Origin: Candidatus Nitricoxidireducens bremensis | GTDB taxonomy: Bacteria; Pseudomonadota; Gammaproteobacteria; Burkholderiales; Rhodocyclaceae | Direction: 5' to 3' | Length of the DNA stretch: 64,000 bases | Assembly (NCBI GenBank): GCA_030247725.1 | Contig: JAOTRT010000011.1 | Span: 62,001 to 126,000 of the forward strand | Shown here: piece after piece, positions 34,213 to 42,723 of the stretch | Position numbering within the stretch: position 1 is the first letter of the stretch | Layout of the letters: each line of letters starts with the position of its first letter | The notes under the pieces: model-generated | What the model was told of the DNA's origin: nothing | What the model saw: only the letters and a program-made list of their open reading frames with translations | Database searches by the model: none | Made by a program: the position numbers and the translations under genes

Positions 34213-37200
34213 TTACCACTCGATCTTGTCGATATTGTCGAGGTCGATGGTGCCGTGCTCGGTGGTGATGGTGCCGTGCTGGTCGTCGCCCAGCGTGATG
34301 GAACCGTGCTCCCGGCCATCGACGATCTGCTCGCCGTCGACTTCAAGGGTCCAACCGCCGCCACCCGTGGAAGTCCCCGGTCCGTGGCCGAAGTCGACCT
34401 CGACCACATCGGTCCAGTTGCCCGTCCCGCCGCCATCCACCTGGGTATGGCCGGAGATGTCGCCGAAGATGAAGAGGTCGTGGCCGGCATCGCCGAAGAG
34501 CATGTCGTCGCCGCCGGAACCATGGATGGTGTCGTTGCCCTTGTCGCCATGGATCACGTCGTCGCCGGCGGAGCCGTGCAGCGTATCGGCCCCCTTGCCA
34601 CCGTCCAGGGTAAGCCCCGGCTGGGAACCGCCGCCGCCCGCATTCTCGGCGTTGTTGTGGGACCCGGAATTACCGGGAGCGTCCTGGTCGCCGTTGCCGT
34701 GGCCGTTGTTGCCCTGGGGACCATTATCGGAATCGTTGTCGGAGTCCGCGTCCGAATCAGCGTCGCTGTCCGCATCGCTGTCGGCATCGGAGTCCGCATC
34801 CGAATCGGCGTCGCTGTCCGCATCGCTGTCGGCATCGGAGTCCGCATCCGAATCGGCGTCGCTGTCCGCATCGCTGTCGGCATCGGAGTCTGCATCCGAA
34901 TCGGCGTCGCTGTCCGCATCGCTGTCCGCGTCGGAGTCCGCATCCGAATCGGCGTCGCTATCCGCATCGCTGTCGGCGTCGGAGTCCGCATCCGAATCGG
35001 CGTCGCTATCCGCATCGCTGTCGGCGTCGGAGTCCGCATCCGAATCGGCATCGCTATCCGCATCGCTGTCGGCGTCGGAGTCTGCATCCGAATCGGCGTC
35101 GCTGTCCGCATCGCTGTCGGCATCGGAGTCCGCATCCGAATCGGCGTCGCTATCCGCATCGCTGTCGGCGTCGGAGTCCGCATCCGAATCGGCGTCGCTA
35201 TCCGCATCGCTGTCGGCGTCGGAGTCTGCATCCGAATCGGCGTCGCTGTCCGCATCGCTGTCGGCGTCGGAGTCTGCATCCGAATCGGCGTCGCTGTCCG
35301 CATCGCTGTCGGCGTCGGAGTCCGCATCCGAATCGGCATCGCTATCGGCATCGCTGTCGGCGTCGGAGTCTGCATCCGAATCGGCGTCGCTATCGGCATC
35401 GGAGTCCGCGTCCGAATCCGCATCAGAATCGGCGTCCGAATCCGCGTCGCTGTCCGAATCGCTGTCCGCGTCGGAATCGGCATCGCTGTCGGCATCCGCA
35501 TCCGCGTCGGCATCCGCATCCGCATCCGCATCCGCATCCGCATCCGCATCGGCATCCGCATCCGCATCGGCATCCGCATCGGCATCCGCGTCAGCATCCG
35601 CATCCGCATCCGCATCTGCGTCAGCATCTGCATCTGCATCGGCATCGGCATCGGCATCGGCATCGGCATCGGCATCGGCATCCGCATCCGCATCGGCATC
35701 CGCATCGGCATCCGCATCGGCGTCCGCATCGGCATCCGCGTCAGCATCAGCATCCGCATCCGCATCCGCGTCAGCATCCGCATCCGCATCCGCGTCAGCA
35801 TCCGCATCCGCATCCGCATCAGCATCCGCATCAGCATCAGCATCCGCATCAGCATCAGCATCCGCATCAGCGTCGGCATCAGCGTCGGCATCAGCGTCAG
35901 CGTCAGCGTCAGCGTCAGCATCAGCATCAGCATCAGCGTCGGCATCCGCATCCGCATCCGCATCCGCATCCGCATCCGCGTCAGCATCTGCATCAGCGTC
36001 GGCATCCGCATCAGCGTCAGCGTCAGCATCGGCATCGGCATCCGCATCCGCATCCGCATCCGCATCGGCATCGGCATCGGCATCCGCATCAGCATCCGCA
36101 TCAGCATCCGCATCAGCATCCGCATCAGCATCCGCATCAGCGTCGGCATCAGCGTCGGCATCAGCGTCAGCGTCAGCGTCAGCATCAGCATCAGCATCAG
36201 CGTCGGCATCCGCATCCGCATCCGCATCCGCATCCGCATCCGCGTCAGCATCTGCATCAGCATCAGCGTCGGCATCCGCATCAGCGTCAGCATCGGCATC
36301 GGCATCGGCATCGGCATCCGCATCCGCATCAGCGTCGGCATCCGCATCCGCATCCGCATCCGCGTCAGCATCAGCATCAGCGTCAGCATCTGCGTCAGCA
36401 TCTGCGTCAGCATCTGCGTCAGCATCTGCGTCAGCATCAGCATCAGCATCAGCATCTGCGTCAGCATCAGCATCAGCATCAGCATCAGCATCAGCGTCAG
36501 CATCAGCGTCAGCATCAGCATCAGCATCAGCATCAGCATCAGCATCAGCATCAGCGTCAGCGTCAGCATCAGCATCAGCATCAGCATCAGCATCAGCATC
36601 AGCATCAGCATCAGCGTCAGCATCAGCATCAGCATCAGCATCAGCATCAGCATCAGCATCAGCATCAGCATCAGCGTCAGCGTCAGCGTCGGCATCCGCA
36701 TCCGCGTCGGCATCAGCATCAGCATCAGCATCAGCGTCGTCGTCCGTGTCGTCATCGCCAGCTTCTGCCGGCGCCGAGGGGGACTCCGAACGTGACTCAA
36801 CTGGAGGTTCGCCCTCGGCTTGGCTTGTTCTCGGGCCAGCAGCAGACTGTCCCTGGCCGCCGCCGAGCGGCGTCACGACACCCGGGGCGGGGGTGTCCGG
36901 GGTCTCGTCCCCGCCTTGCGACTGGGGATCGGCACCCAAGCCGGCGGCAGGCAGCGGCTGGTCAACGGGAGGAACCGGGTCCTGGTGGCCGGTGCTTTGG
37001 GTTTGCTGTTCGGGGACGGCGATCTCGTCGCCCGTCTGGTAGCGCGCGACGGCTATGCTTTCGTCCCTGAGGACGCCTTCGTCTCCCCGGGCTTCCTGCT
37101 TTTCTTCATTGACGCGGACGTCGGTCTGGACGTTTTCGTTGCCGGACCCATCGATGCGCTCGGGCGCCGCGGTATTGTCCTCGGCCTTTTGGGCCAGCTT

Positions 37201-37362
37201 GCCGTCCTGTTCGCGACTGAGAACGGTAAGATCGTCAAAGATCTGGGCTTCCTGGTTTTGCGCGTTGGAGTTGCTGCCCTCAGAGCCTTGATTATTCTGG
37301 GAATCCGGCGAGTTCGTAGCCATGACCGCGTCCTTTGTTTGCAGAATTTTCAGTGGGACCAT
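34213..37362 (-). CDS. RTX-type secreted protein with giant Asp-Ala / Ser-Asp repeat
   Basis: A 1049-residue, extremely acidic protein. Residues 1-208 are polar, Gln/Glu/Pro-rich and lack a Sec signal. Residues 209-875 are low complexity: about 208 Asp-Ala dipeptides, then Ser-Asp-Ala-Asp units. Residues 920-967 hold four RTX-type nonapeptides ([37 protein letters not shown]). The last 80 residues form a type I secretion-like C-terminus ending [13 protein letters not shown] 37362 (GGGGAG 8 nt upstream) and ATG 37323 (AAGGA 7 nt upstream) both have good ribosome sites. It sits directly after the type I secretion genes, so it is their likely cargo. It should bind calcium or other cations at the cell surface. 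Confidence 0.88.
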   Translation of the reverse strand: MVPLKILQTKDAVMATNSPDSQNNQGSEGSNSNAQNQEAQIFDDLTVLSREQDGKLAQKAEDNTAAPERIDGSGNENVQTDVRVNEEKQEARGDEGVLRDESIAVARYQTGDEIAVPEQQTQSTGHQDPVPPVDQPLPAAGLGADPQSQGGDETPDTPAPGVVTPLGGGQGQSAAGPRTSQAEGEPPVESRSESPSAPAEAGDDDTDDDADADADADADADADADADADADADADADADADADADADADADADADADADADADADADADADADADADADADADADADADADADADADADADADADADADADADADADADADADADADADADADADADADADADADADADADADADADADADADADADADADADADADADADADADADADADADADADADADADADADADADADADADADADADADADADADADADADADADADADADADADADADADADADADADADADADADADADADADADADADADADADADADADADADADADADADADADADADADADADADADADADADADADADADADADADADADADADADADADADADADADADADADADADADADADADADADADADADADADADADADADADADADADADADADSDADSDADSDSDSDADSDADSDADSDADSDADSDADSDADSDADSDADSDADSDADSDADSDADSDADSDADSDADSDADSDADSDADSDADSDADSDADSDADSDADSDADSDADSDADSDADSDADSDADSDADSDADSDADSDADSDADSDADSDADSDADSDADSDADSDADSDADSDADSDADSDADSDADSDADSDADSDADSDADSDADSDADSDADSDADSDADSDADSDADSDADSDADSDNDSDNGPQGNNGHGNGDQDAPGNSGSHNNAENAGGGGSQPGLTLDGGKGADTLHGSAGDDVIHGDKGNDTIHGSGGDDMLFGDAGHDLFIFGDISGHTQVDGGGTGNWTDVVEVDFGHGPGTSTGGGGWTLEVDGEQIVDGREHGSITLGDDQHGTITTEHGTIDLDNIDKIEW
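34738..35490 (-). repeat. Ser-Asp-Ala-Asp coding array with 48-bp period
   Basis: About 750 bp encoding D-S-D-A units. Eight hexamers form a 48-bp higher-order unit recognisable by GGAGTCCGCATCCGAATCGG, which recurs about every 48 bp from 34741 to about 35360, roughly 12-13 times. Small substitutions (TCTGCA for TCCGCA, TCGCTA for TCGCTG) mark individual copies. Confidence 0.92.
35491..36738 (-). repeat. Asp-Ala hexanucleotide array
   Basis: About 1250 bp of GCATCN / GCGTCN hexamers (plus-strand reading), encoding about 208 Asp-Ala pairs. The side toward the protein N-terminus (about 36400-36700) is nearly uniform GCATCA, while the other side is a mixture of GCATCC, GCATCG and GCGTCA. That suggests slippage expansion at the N-terminal side, with older diverged copies toward the Ser-Asp part. 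Confidence 0.93.
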
Positions 37363-37443
37363 ACTAGTGACTCCCCTGCAATGCCAATAGACGGTCAGAG
37401 GTTATAGGCCAGGGCTGGGCTGACCCCGGGTTGCCGGTCGCCG

Positions 37444-37467
37444 CTGCCAGCAGGCCTATGCTGGCAG
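37444..37467 (-). other. Hairpin between hlyD-like gene and repeat-protein gene
   Basis: CTGCCAGCA and TGCTGGCAG form a perfect 9-bp stem with a 6-base loop, without a U-tract. It lies 19 bp after the HlyD-like stop and 82 bp before the repeat-protein start. It may partly terminate or stabilise the transcript so that the secreted protein and its exporter are made in different amounts. Confidence 0.5.
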
Positions 37468-37485
37468 GGCGCACACCGCAAGCGT

Positions 37486-38850
37486 TCAGCGTTCCTGGAA
37501 GGAGCGGGAAACCACGTCGATGATGGGCTTGGTGAGGTAGGACAGCAGGGTCTTTTGGCCAGTGACGATGTCGGCTTCCAGGCTCATGCCGGCCTGAAGC
37601 GTATACCGGCCGGGCACGGTCCCAACATAGGGGTTGTCCAGGGTGACCCAGCCCCGGTAGTAGGGCTTGTTGTCCTCGCTGGCGACGCTGGAGGCGGAAA
37701 CCCGCTTGAGCTTGCCGGTGGCGTAGCCGAAACGGGTGTAGTCGTAACTGGTGATGCGCAGATTGACCTGCTGGCCGACGCGCACGTGGCCGATGTCCTT
37801 CGGGACGATGCGGATCTCGGCTTCCAGGGGCGCCTGGTCAGGAACCACCTGCATCAGCAGCGCCCCCGGCTGGATCACCTGGCCGACGGTCTGGACCTTG
37901 AGGTCCTGGATGTAGCCCCGGTGGGGAGCGCGGACCACGAGGCGGTCCACCCGCGCCTGCAGACGCTGGATCGTCTCCTCGACTTCCGCCATTTCGGCCC
38001 GCACGCTGCCCAGTTCGTTGAGGGCGTCGCGCCGCATCTGGTTGAGGGTATCGGCGCGCCGGCTGCGCACTTCGGCGAGTTCCTGGCGGTTGACGTCGAT
38101 CTCCTCCTCCAGGCGGGCCACTTCGCCGGCCGCCGTCACCATGGCCCGCCGCGTCTCCAGCAGCACGGTGCGATTGACGAGGCGGCGCGCGGCCAGGTCC
38201 TCGCGCATGCGCGAAAGTTCTTCGGTGAGTCCCTGGTGTTCGCGGGCGGCGCTGAGGGACTTTTCCTGCTGGGAAAGCCGGCGGGTGCGCTGATCGATCT
38301 GGTGGTCGAGGATGGAGAGGGTGGAGTTGCGTGTCAGGAGCTGCTGGTTGTAGATCTCCTGCTGGTCGGCGAGCAGGTCGTCGTGGGGGCCGGCCAGGGG
38401 GGCGAGATTGGGCTTGCGGCCTTCGACGAAGGCACTGAGCCGCTCGGCGCGCAGCTTCAGGGACACCTGGCGCGCTTCCATCTGGCGCAGGTCGGCCATC
38501 GCCTGGCTGCCGTCGATGCGCAGCAGGATCTGCCCTTCCTCGACGAGGGTGCGCTCCTCGATAGGAATCTCCGCCACCACGCCGCCGTCGAGATGCTGAA
38601 CCACCTTGATCTTGCCGACGGGAATGATTTCGCCCTGGGCCCGCGCCACTTCCTTGATATGGGTGAGACCCGCCCAGAGGATGAAGACGATGACCGTCGC
38701 CGCGGCCACCGCCAGCATGGGGCGGACGAAGGCGGGAAGCAGCTCCTCCTCGATCTGCACCGTCTCGGAGAGGAGGCTGCGCTCACGGCTGCCGAGGGCG
38801 AGGGTATCGGTATCGGCGACCGCCTTTTGCTTCTTGCGTCTGAAGATCAT
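37486..38850 (-). CDS. HlyD-family type I secretion adaptor
   Basis: Periplasmic membrane-fusion protein, 454 residues, linking the ABC exporter to the TolC-like channel. One membrane helix lies at residues 44-62 (PMLAVAAATVIVFILWAGL). The barrel/lipoyl part has GEIIPVGKIKVVQHLDGGVV. A long coiled coil spans about residues 110-290. The second lipoyl half and barrel follow (DRLVVRAPHRGYIQDLKVQT). The C-terminal HlyD signature region is DNPYVGTVPGRYTLQAGMSL. The ATG overlaps the exporter stop (ATGA). Confidence 0.93.
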   Translation of the reverse strand: MIFRRKKQKAVADTDTLALGSRERSLLSETVQIEEELLPAFVRPMLAVAAATVIVFILWAGLTHIKEVARAQGEIIPVGKIKVVQHLDGGVVAEIPIEERTLVEEGQILLRIDGSQAMADLRQMEARQVSLKLRAERLSAFVEGRKPNLAPLAGPHDDLLADQQEIYNQQLLTRNSTLSILDHQIDQRTRRLSQQEKSLSAAREHQGLTEELSRMREDLAARRLVNRTVLLETRRAMVTAAGEVARLEEEIDVNRQELAEVRSRRADTLNQMRRDALNELGSVRAEMAEVEETIQRLQARVDRLVVRAPHRGYIQDLKVQTVGQVIQPGALLMQVVPDQAPLEAEIRIVPKDIGHVRVGQQVNLRITSYDYTRFGYATGKLKRVSASSVASEDNKPYYRGWVTLDNPYVGTVPGRYTLQAGMSLEADIVTGQKTLLSYLTKPIIDVVSRSFQER

Positions 38851-41800
38851 TTGCGTATTCCCGACATGAGCTTGTCCTTGATGCTGTCGAAGGGCCCGAT
38901 GGCCGCGACGGCACCATGTTCCATATAGACGACCGTATCGGCCAGGCGCATATGGCCGGGACGGTGGGAGACGATCAGCAGGGTGGAACGGCCCCGCAGC
39001 CATTCTATGCAGCGCAGCAGCGCCTCTTCGCCGGCATCGTCGAGACCGTTGCCGGGCTCGTCGAGCATCACCACGGCAGCGGGCTTGAGCAGGGTGCGCG
39101 CCAGGGCCAGGCGCTGCCGGAAGCCATTCGGCAATTGCTCGGAGCGGCTGTTCGAAATGCGCGTCTCCAGCCCCTGGTGCAGGGCGGCGACGTCTTCCGT
39201 GAGTCCGGTCATCTCCAGCGCCCAGGCCACCTCCGCGTCGGTGGCGGCGGGATGGGCCAGGCGCAGGTTCTGGGTCACCGTGCCGTAGAACAGGTCGCAG
39301 TTCTGCGGCATGTAGCTCAGGCGCGAGCGCAGGTCGGCCACCGGGAGCTGGCGGATGTCCAGATTGTCGAGGCGGATGGTGCCGGCCTGGGGGACGAAGG
39401 AACGGGCGACCAGTTTGAGCAGGGTGGACTTGCCCGATCCGTTGGGGCCGGTGAACACGACGACCTTGCCGGGCGGAATGCTGAAGCTGACGCCGAGCAG
39501 GGCCGGGTCGGCGTCGTTGGCGTAGCGGAAGGAGACGCGCGTGAAGCTGAGGGCGCCCTCGAAGGGCGGCCGGATGGTCTGGCGCACGCCGCCGTCGTGC
39601 TCGCCGGGCAGATGCATCAGCTTCTCGATCTGCGCCATGCTGCTGCGGATATGGGCCAGCGAAGTGGCGGCGAGGAAGAAGTTCTGCATCGGGCCGGTGA
39701 TGCGCCAGATCAGCATCATGGTGGCGATCATGGCACCGCCGCTGAGGTCGCCCCGGATGGCGCCGACCGCCGAGATCGCCAGCGCCGTCAGCCCGGTGAC
39801 GGTGTTCAGCACCTGGGCGGCGCCGCTGACGCGCGCCTGGATCTGATGGCTGCGGTAGTTGTTCATCACCGCCTTGCCGCTGCGCTGGCGGAAGCGCTCC
39901 ATCCAAATGTCGCGGCAGCCGGCGCTGCGGATCAGCCGCATCTGGGTGATGGTCTCGTTGAGGAATTCCCAGCGCTCCACGGAACCCCGCGTCGCGCGGG
40001 CGGCGGCCCGCTCGCTGAGACTGCGGGTGCCCCAGGCAAGGAGGAAATAGGCGACGGCCGCGACGGCCACCGCCGCCAAGGCCCAGGGATTGATGAGGGC
40101 GACCACGGTGACGACGATGAGGTTGGCCGGCAGGTCGAAGACGATGATGGTGAGGGGGCCGAGGAAGAAGTCCCGCAGGCTCTCGAAATTGCGCAGGCGG
40201 CCCACCTGGCGGTTCACCGAGGCGGCTTCGGTGGACGTGGCCGGCAGGCTGATGACGCGGGAGAAGAGCGTGGTGCCGAGGATGTACTCCGTACGTCCGC
40301 CGACATGGGCGATGACCCGGCTCTTCAGGCGCCGCAGCAGGAAATCGAGCCACAGGGCGATGGCGGCGCCGATCAGCAGGTAGGTCTGCATGGGTATGTC
40401 GCCGGAAGGCAGCACATAGTCGTACATGGACTTGACGAACAGCGGCGGCGCCAGGGCGAGCAGGGTGCTGAAGATGGTGAGGGCGAAGGCCAGGCCGATG
40501 TGGCGCCGGAAGCGGTGGGCGAGGCCGATGAACCAGGAGCCGGGGCGCTGGGCGGGCCGGTGCAGGGAGTCCGGCGCACGGAACACATAGACCTGGGCGG
40601 TCTCCGACGTCGGTTCGATGAGCCTCTCCTCGCCGCTGCCGCCGTCGAAACAGCGCAGGCGGCCGTCGTCCTGCCGCGCCAGCACGACCATGGCCGGACG
40701 GTCGGTGGGGATGAAGAGGCAGGGCATCAGGCGGCTGTCGAGCCGCGCCAGGCTGGACTCGAAATGCCGCGGCAGCAGGTCCAGGTTGGCCATGACGTTG
40801 CACAGCCCGGAAATATCCAGGGCGCGCAGCATGTGGGGCATCGCCTCGGCCAGGTCGCGACCGCGGCCCTGCCAGCCACAGGCCTCCAGCAGCGGCAGCA
40901 GGCAGCGCGAGAAATCCGATTCCTCGGGGTAATGCTGGCGGACGATGGCCGCCAGCTGATCCACGTGCTGGGGCCGTTCCACCGCCGGCGGCAAGGCCCT
41001 GGCGGCGGCAGCGGCAGCGCCGGCACCGGCGGCACCCTCCGTCAGGCGGCCGGCCGTCAGGGTCAGGGTCCGGTCCGCCAGGGAGAGCAGCGACGGCCGG
41101 TGGGTCACCAGCACCATCGTGCACTCGCCCTTGCGCGTCGCCAGGTAGTCCCGCAGCAACTGGTCGGCCGCCATGTCGAGGGAGATGTTGGCCTCGTCGA
41201 ACAGGATGACGCTGGGACTGTGGGCCAGTTCGCGCACGATGGAGATCAACTGCCGCACCCCGGCCGGCAGGGTTTCCGCATTCGCCTCGCCGAGGCGGGT
41301 CTCGTAGCCCAGCTTCATGCCGGCGACGACGCGATCGAGTCCCATCTGCTTGGCGATGTCGAGCACCACGGCATTCAGGCTCTCGTCGAACATGGTCATG
41401 TTTTCGAGGATGGAGCCGGTGATGATGGTGCCGGTCTGGGGCAGCAGGGCGATCTGGCGCTGCACGCTGTCGGCGTTGAACTCGTCGAGGGAGTGGCCGT
41501 CCGCCAGCACGGCGCCGGACTCCGGCCGTTCCAGGCCGTTCATCAGGGACAGCAGGCTGGTCTTGCCGCTGCCGCTGTCGCCGCGGATGGCGATGCACTC
41601 GCCCGCCTTGACCTGCAGGGAGACGTTGTCGAAGAAGGGCTTGCCGCCCTCGCGGGAGAGGGTCACGCCCCGCAGCTCAAGGCCCTCGCGCAGGGGCGGC
41701 ATGGCGGGCATGGCGCGGTCGTCGATGCAGGGCATTTCCGCCACTTCCCGCAGGCGGGCCTGGGCGGAGACGAAGGCCTGGTAGCGCAGCCAGACCGTCA

Positions 41801-42719
41801 GGCTGCGTCGCAGGGGCTGCAGGGCGCGCACGGCGAGCATCATGCAGGCGGCGAGGCCGCCCGGCGTCATCTGGCCGTCCAGCACGGCCCAGGCGCCGGC
41901 GAAGACGACGCCGACGACCATGATCTGGGAGAACAGCATGCCGGTGGCGGACGCCATGGCGCTGCCGTAGGCGAGACGCTCGCTCATCTCGGCGTTGGTC
42001 GCCTGCAGGCGCTCGTAGCGGCGCTCCATCTGGGACTCCATCGTCATGGTCTTGACGGAGTGGATGCCGGACAGGACTTCGATGAGGAAGTTGATGCGGC
42101 GGTCGTCCATGATGTGGCGCTGCTCCACCTGGCGCTTGAGCCAGCTGCCGAAGCGGGCGATGACGAGGGCGAAGGCGCTCAGCAGGACGATGGGCACCAG
42201 CACCACCCAGCCGCCGATGACGTGGATCATGAGCAGGAAGACGAGGGCGAAGGGCAGGTCGAAGAGCACCAGCAACGCCTGTCCCGAGTAGAAGTCCGCC
42301 ACCCGGCCGGCGGCGTTGATGCGCTCGGCATGCACCCCCGGCTCGTCGCGCTGCAGGCGCCGCAAGGGCACCCGCATGAGCCGGGTAAGAGCGTTGATGC
42401 TGGCGGTGTGCTCGAAGCGCGCCCCCAGCCAGCCCGTCACCAGGCCGTTCACGGCGCGCAGCAGCTCTTCGAGGATCAGGCCCGCCAGCACCCCGATCAC
42501 CAGCAGCACCAGGGTCTCCAGGGACTGGTTCACCACCACCCGGTCCATGATCTGCAGGATCGCCATCGGCAAGGCCAGGCCGAGAACGTTGTACAGCAGG
42601 GCGGCCAGCAGCAGGCCGGGCATCACGCGGCGCAGGTCGGTGGAGCGGAACACGTCGCGCAGGGGGCCCCCGGTCATCTCCCGCGCCCCCGCCAGCATGT
42701 CGTTGAGGAATGAGGACAT
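38847..42719 (-). CDS. Fused tandem type I secretion ABC exporter with internal C39-like domain
   Basis: A single 1290-residue chain with two complete ABC exporter halves. TMD1 spans about residues 30-315. NBD1 has Walker A GDSGSGKTS (380-388), Walker B ILFDEA (Glu509) and H-loop His540. A C39-peptidase-like domain without a convincing catalytic Cys/His pair follows (about 590-715). TMD2 spans about 735-1025. NBD2 has Walker A GPNGSGKST (1091-1099), Walker B VMLDEP (Glu1221) and His1252. The signature loops are unusual: LPAGV and LPNGF in place of LSGGQ. Normal type I exporters are about 700-residue homodimers. ATG 42719 follows the regulator stop by 4 bp. Confidence 0.9.
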   Translation of the reverse strand: MSSFLNDMLAGAREMTGGPLRDVFRSTDLRRVMPGLLLAALLYNVLGLALPMAILQIMDRVVVNQSLETLVLLVIGVLAGLILEELLRAVNGLVTGWLGARFEHTASINALTRLMRVPLRRLQRDEPGVHAERINAAGRVADFYSGQALLVLFDLPFALVFLLMIHVIGGWVVLVPIVLLSAFALVIARFGSWLKRQVEQRHIMDDRRINFLIEVLSGIHSVKTMTMESQMERRYERLQATNAEMSERLAYGSAMASATGMLFSQIMVVGVVFAGAWAVLDGQMTPGGLAACMMLAVRALQPLRRSLTVWLRYQAFVSAQARLREVAEMPCIDDRAMPAMPPLREGLELRGVTLSREGGKPFFDNVSLQVKAGECIAIRGDSGSGKTSLLSLMNGLERPESGAVLADGHSLDEFNADSVQRQIALLPQTGTIITGSILENMTMFDESLNAVVLDIAKQMGLDRVVAGMKLGYETRLGEANAETLPAGVRQLISIVRELAHSPSVILFDEANISLDMAADQLLRDYLATRKGECTMVLVTHRPSLLSLADRTLTLTAGRLTEGAAGAGAAAAAARALPPAVERPQHVDQLAAIVRQHYPEESDFSRCLLPLLEACGWQGRGRDLAEAMPHMLRALDISGLCNVMANLDLLPRHFESSLARLDSRLMPCLFIPTDRPAMVVLARQDDGRLRCFDGGSGEERLIEPTSETAQVYVFRAPDSLHRPAQRPGSWFIGLAHRFRRHIGLAFALTIFSTLLALAPPLFVKSMYDYVLPSGDIPMQTYLLIGAAIALWLDFLLRRLKSRVIAHVGGRTEYILGTTLFSRVISLPATSTEAASVNRQVGRLRNFESLRDFFLGPLTIIVFDLPANLIVVTVVALINPWALAAVAVAAVAYFLLAWGTRSLSERAAARATRGSVERWEFLNETITQMRLIRSAGCRDIWMERFRQRSGKAVMNNYRSHQIQARVSGAAQVLNTVTGLTALAISAVGAIRGDLSGGAMIATMMLIWRITGPMQNFFLAATSLAHIRSSMAQIEKLMHLPGEHDGGVRQTIRPPFEGALSFTRVSFRYANDADPALLGVSFSIPPGKVVVFTGPNGSGKSTLLKLVARSFVPQAGTIRLDNLDIRQLPVADLRSRLSYMPQNCDLFYGTVTQNLRLAHPAATDAEVAWALEMTGLTEDVAALHQGLETRISNSRSEQLPNGFRQRLALARTLLKPAAVVMLDEPGNGLDDAGEEALLRCIEWLRGRSTLLIVSHRPGHMRLADTVVYMEHGAVAAIGPFDSIKDKLMSGIRK

Positions 42720-42723
42720 GTCG

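Noticed and set aside
34738..36738. Possible CRISPR array because of regular repeats
   Set aside because: No unique spacers; the repeats are continuous, in frame and encode Asp-Ala/Ser-Asp.
34226..37042. Long plus-strand frames of 938 and 846 codons and another minus frame of 748 codons across the acidic repeat
   Set aside because: They are shadows: the hexamer repeat is free of stops in several frames. Only the 34213-37362 minus frame has an RTX C-terminus, good ribosome sites and operon context.
37486..41598. 1370-codon minus frame joining the exporter region and the HlyD gene
   Set aside because: Its upper part is an out-of-frame reading of the ABC gene; the real adaptor starts at 38850 with an ATGA overlap.
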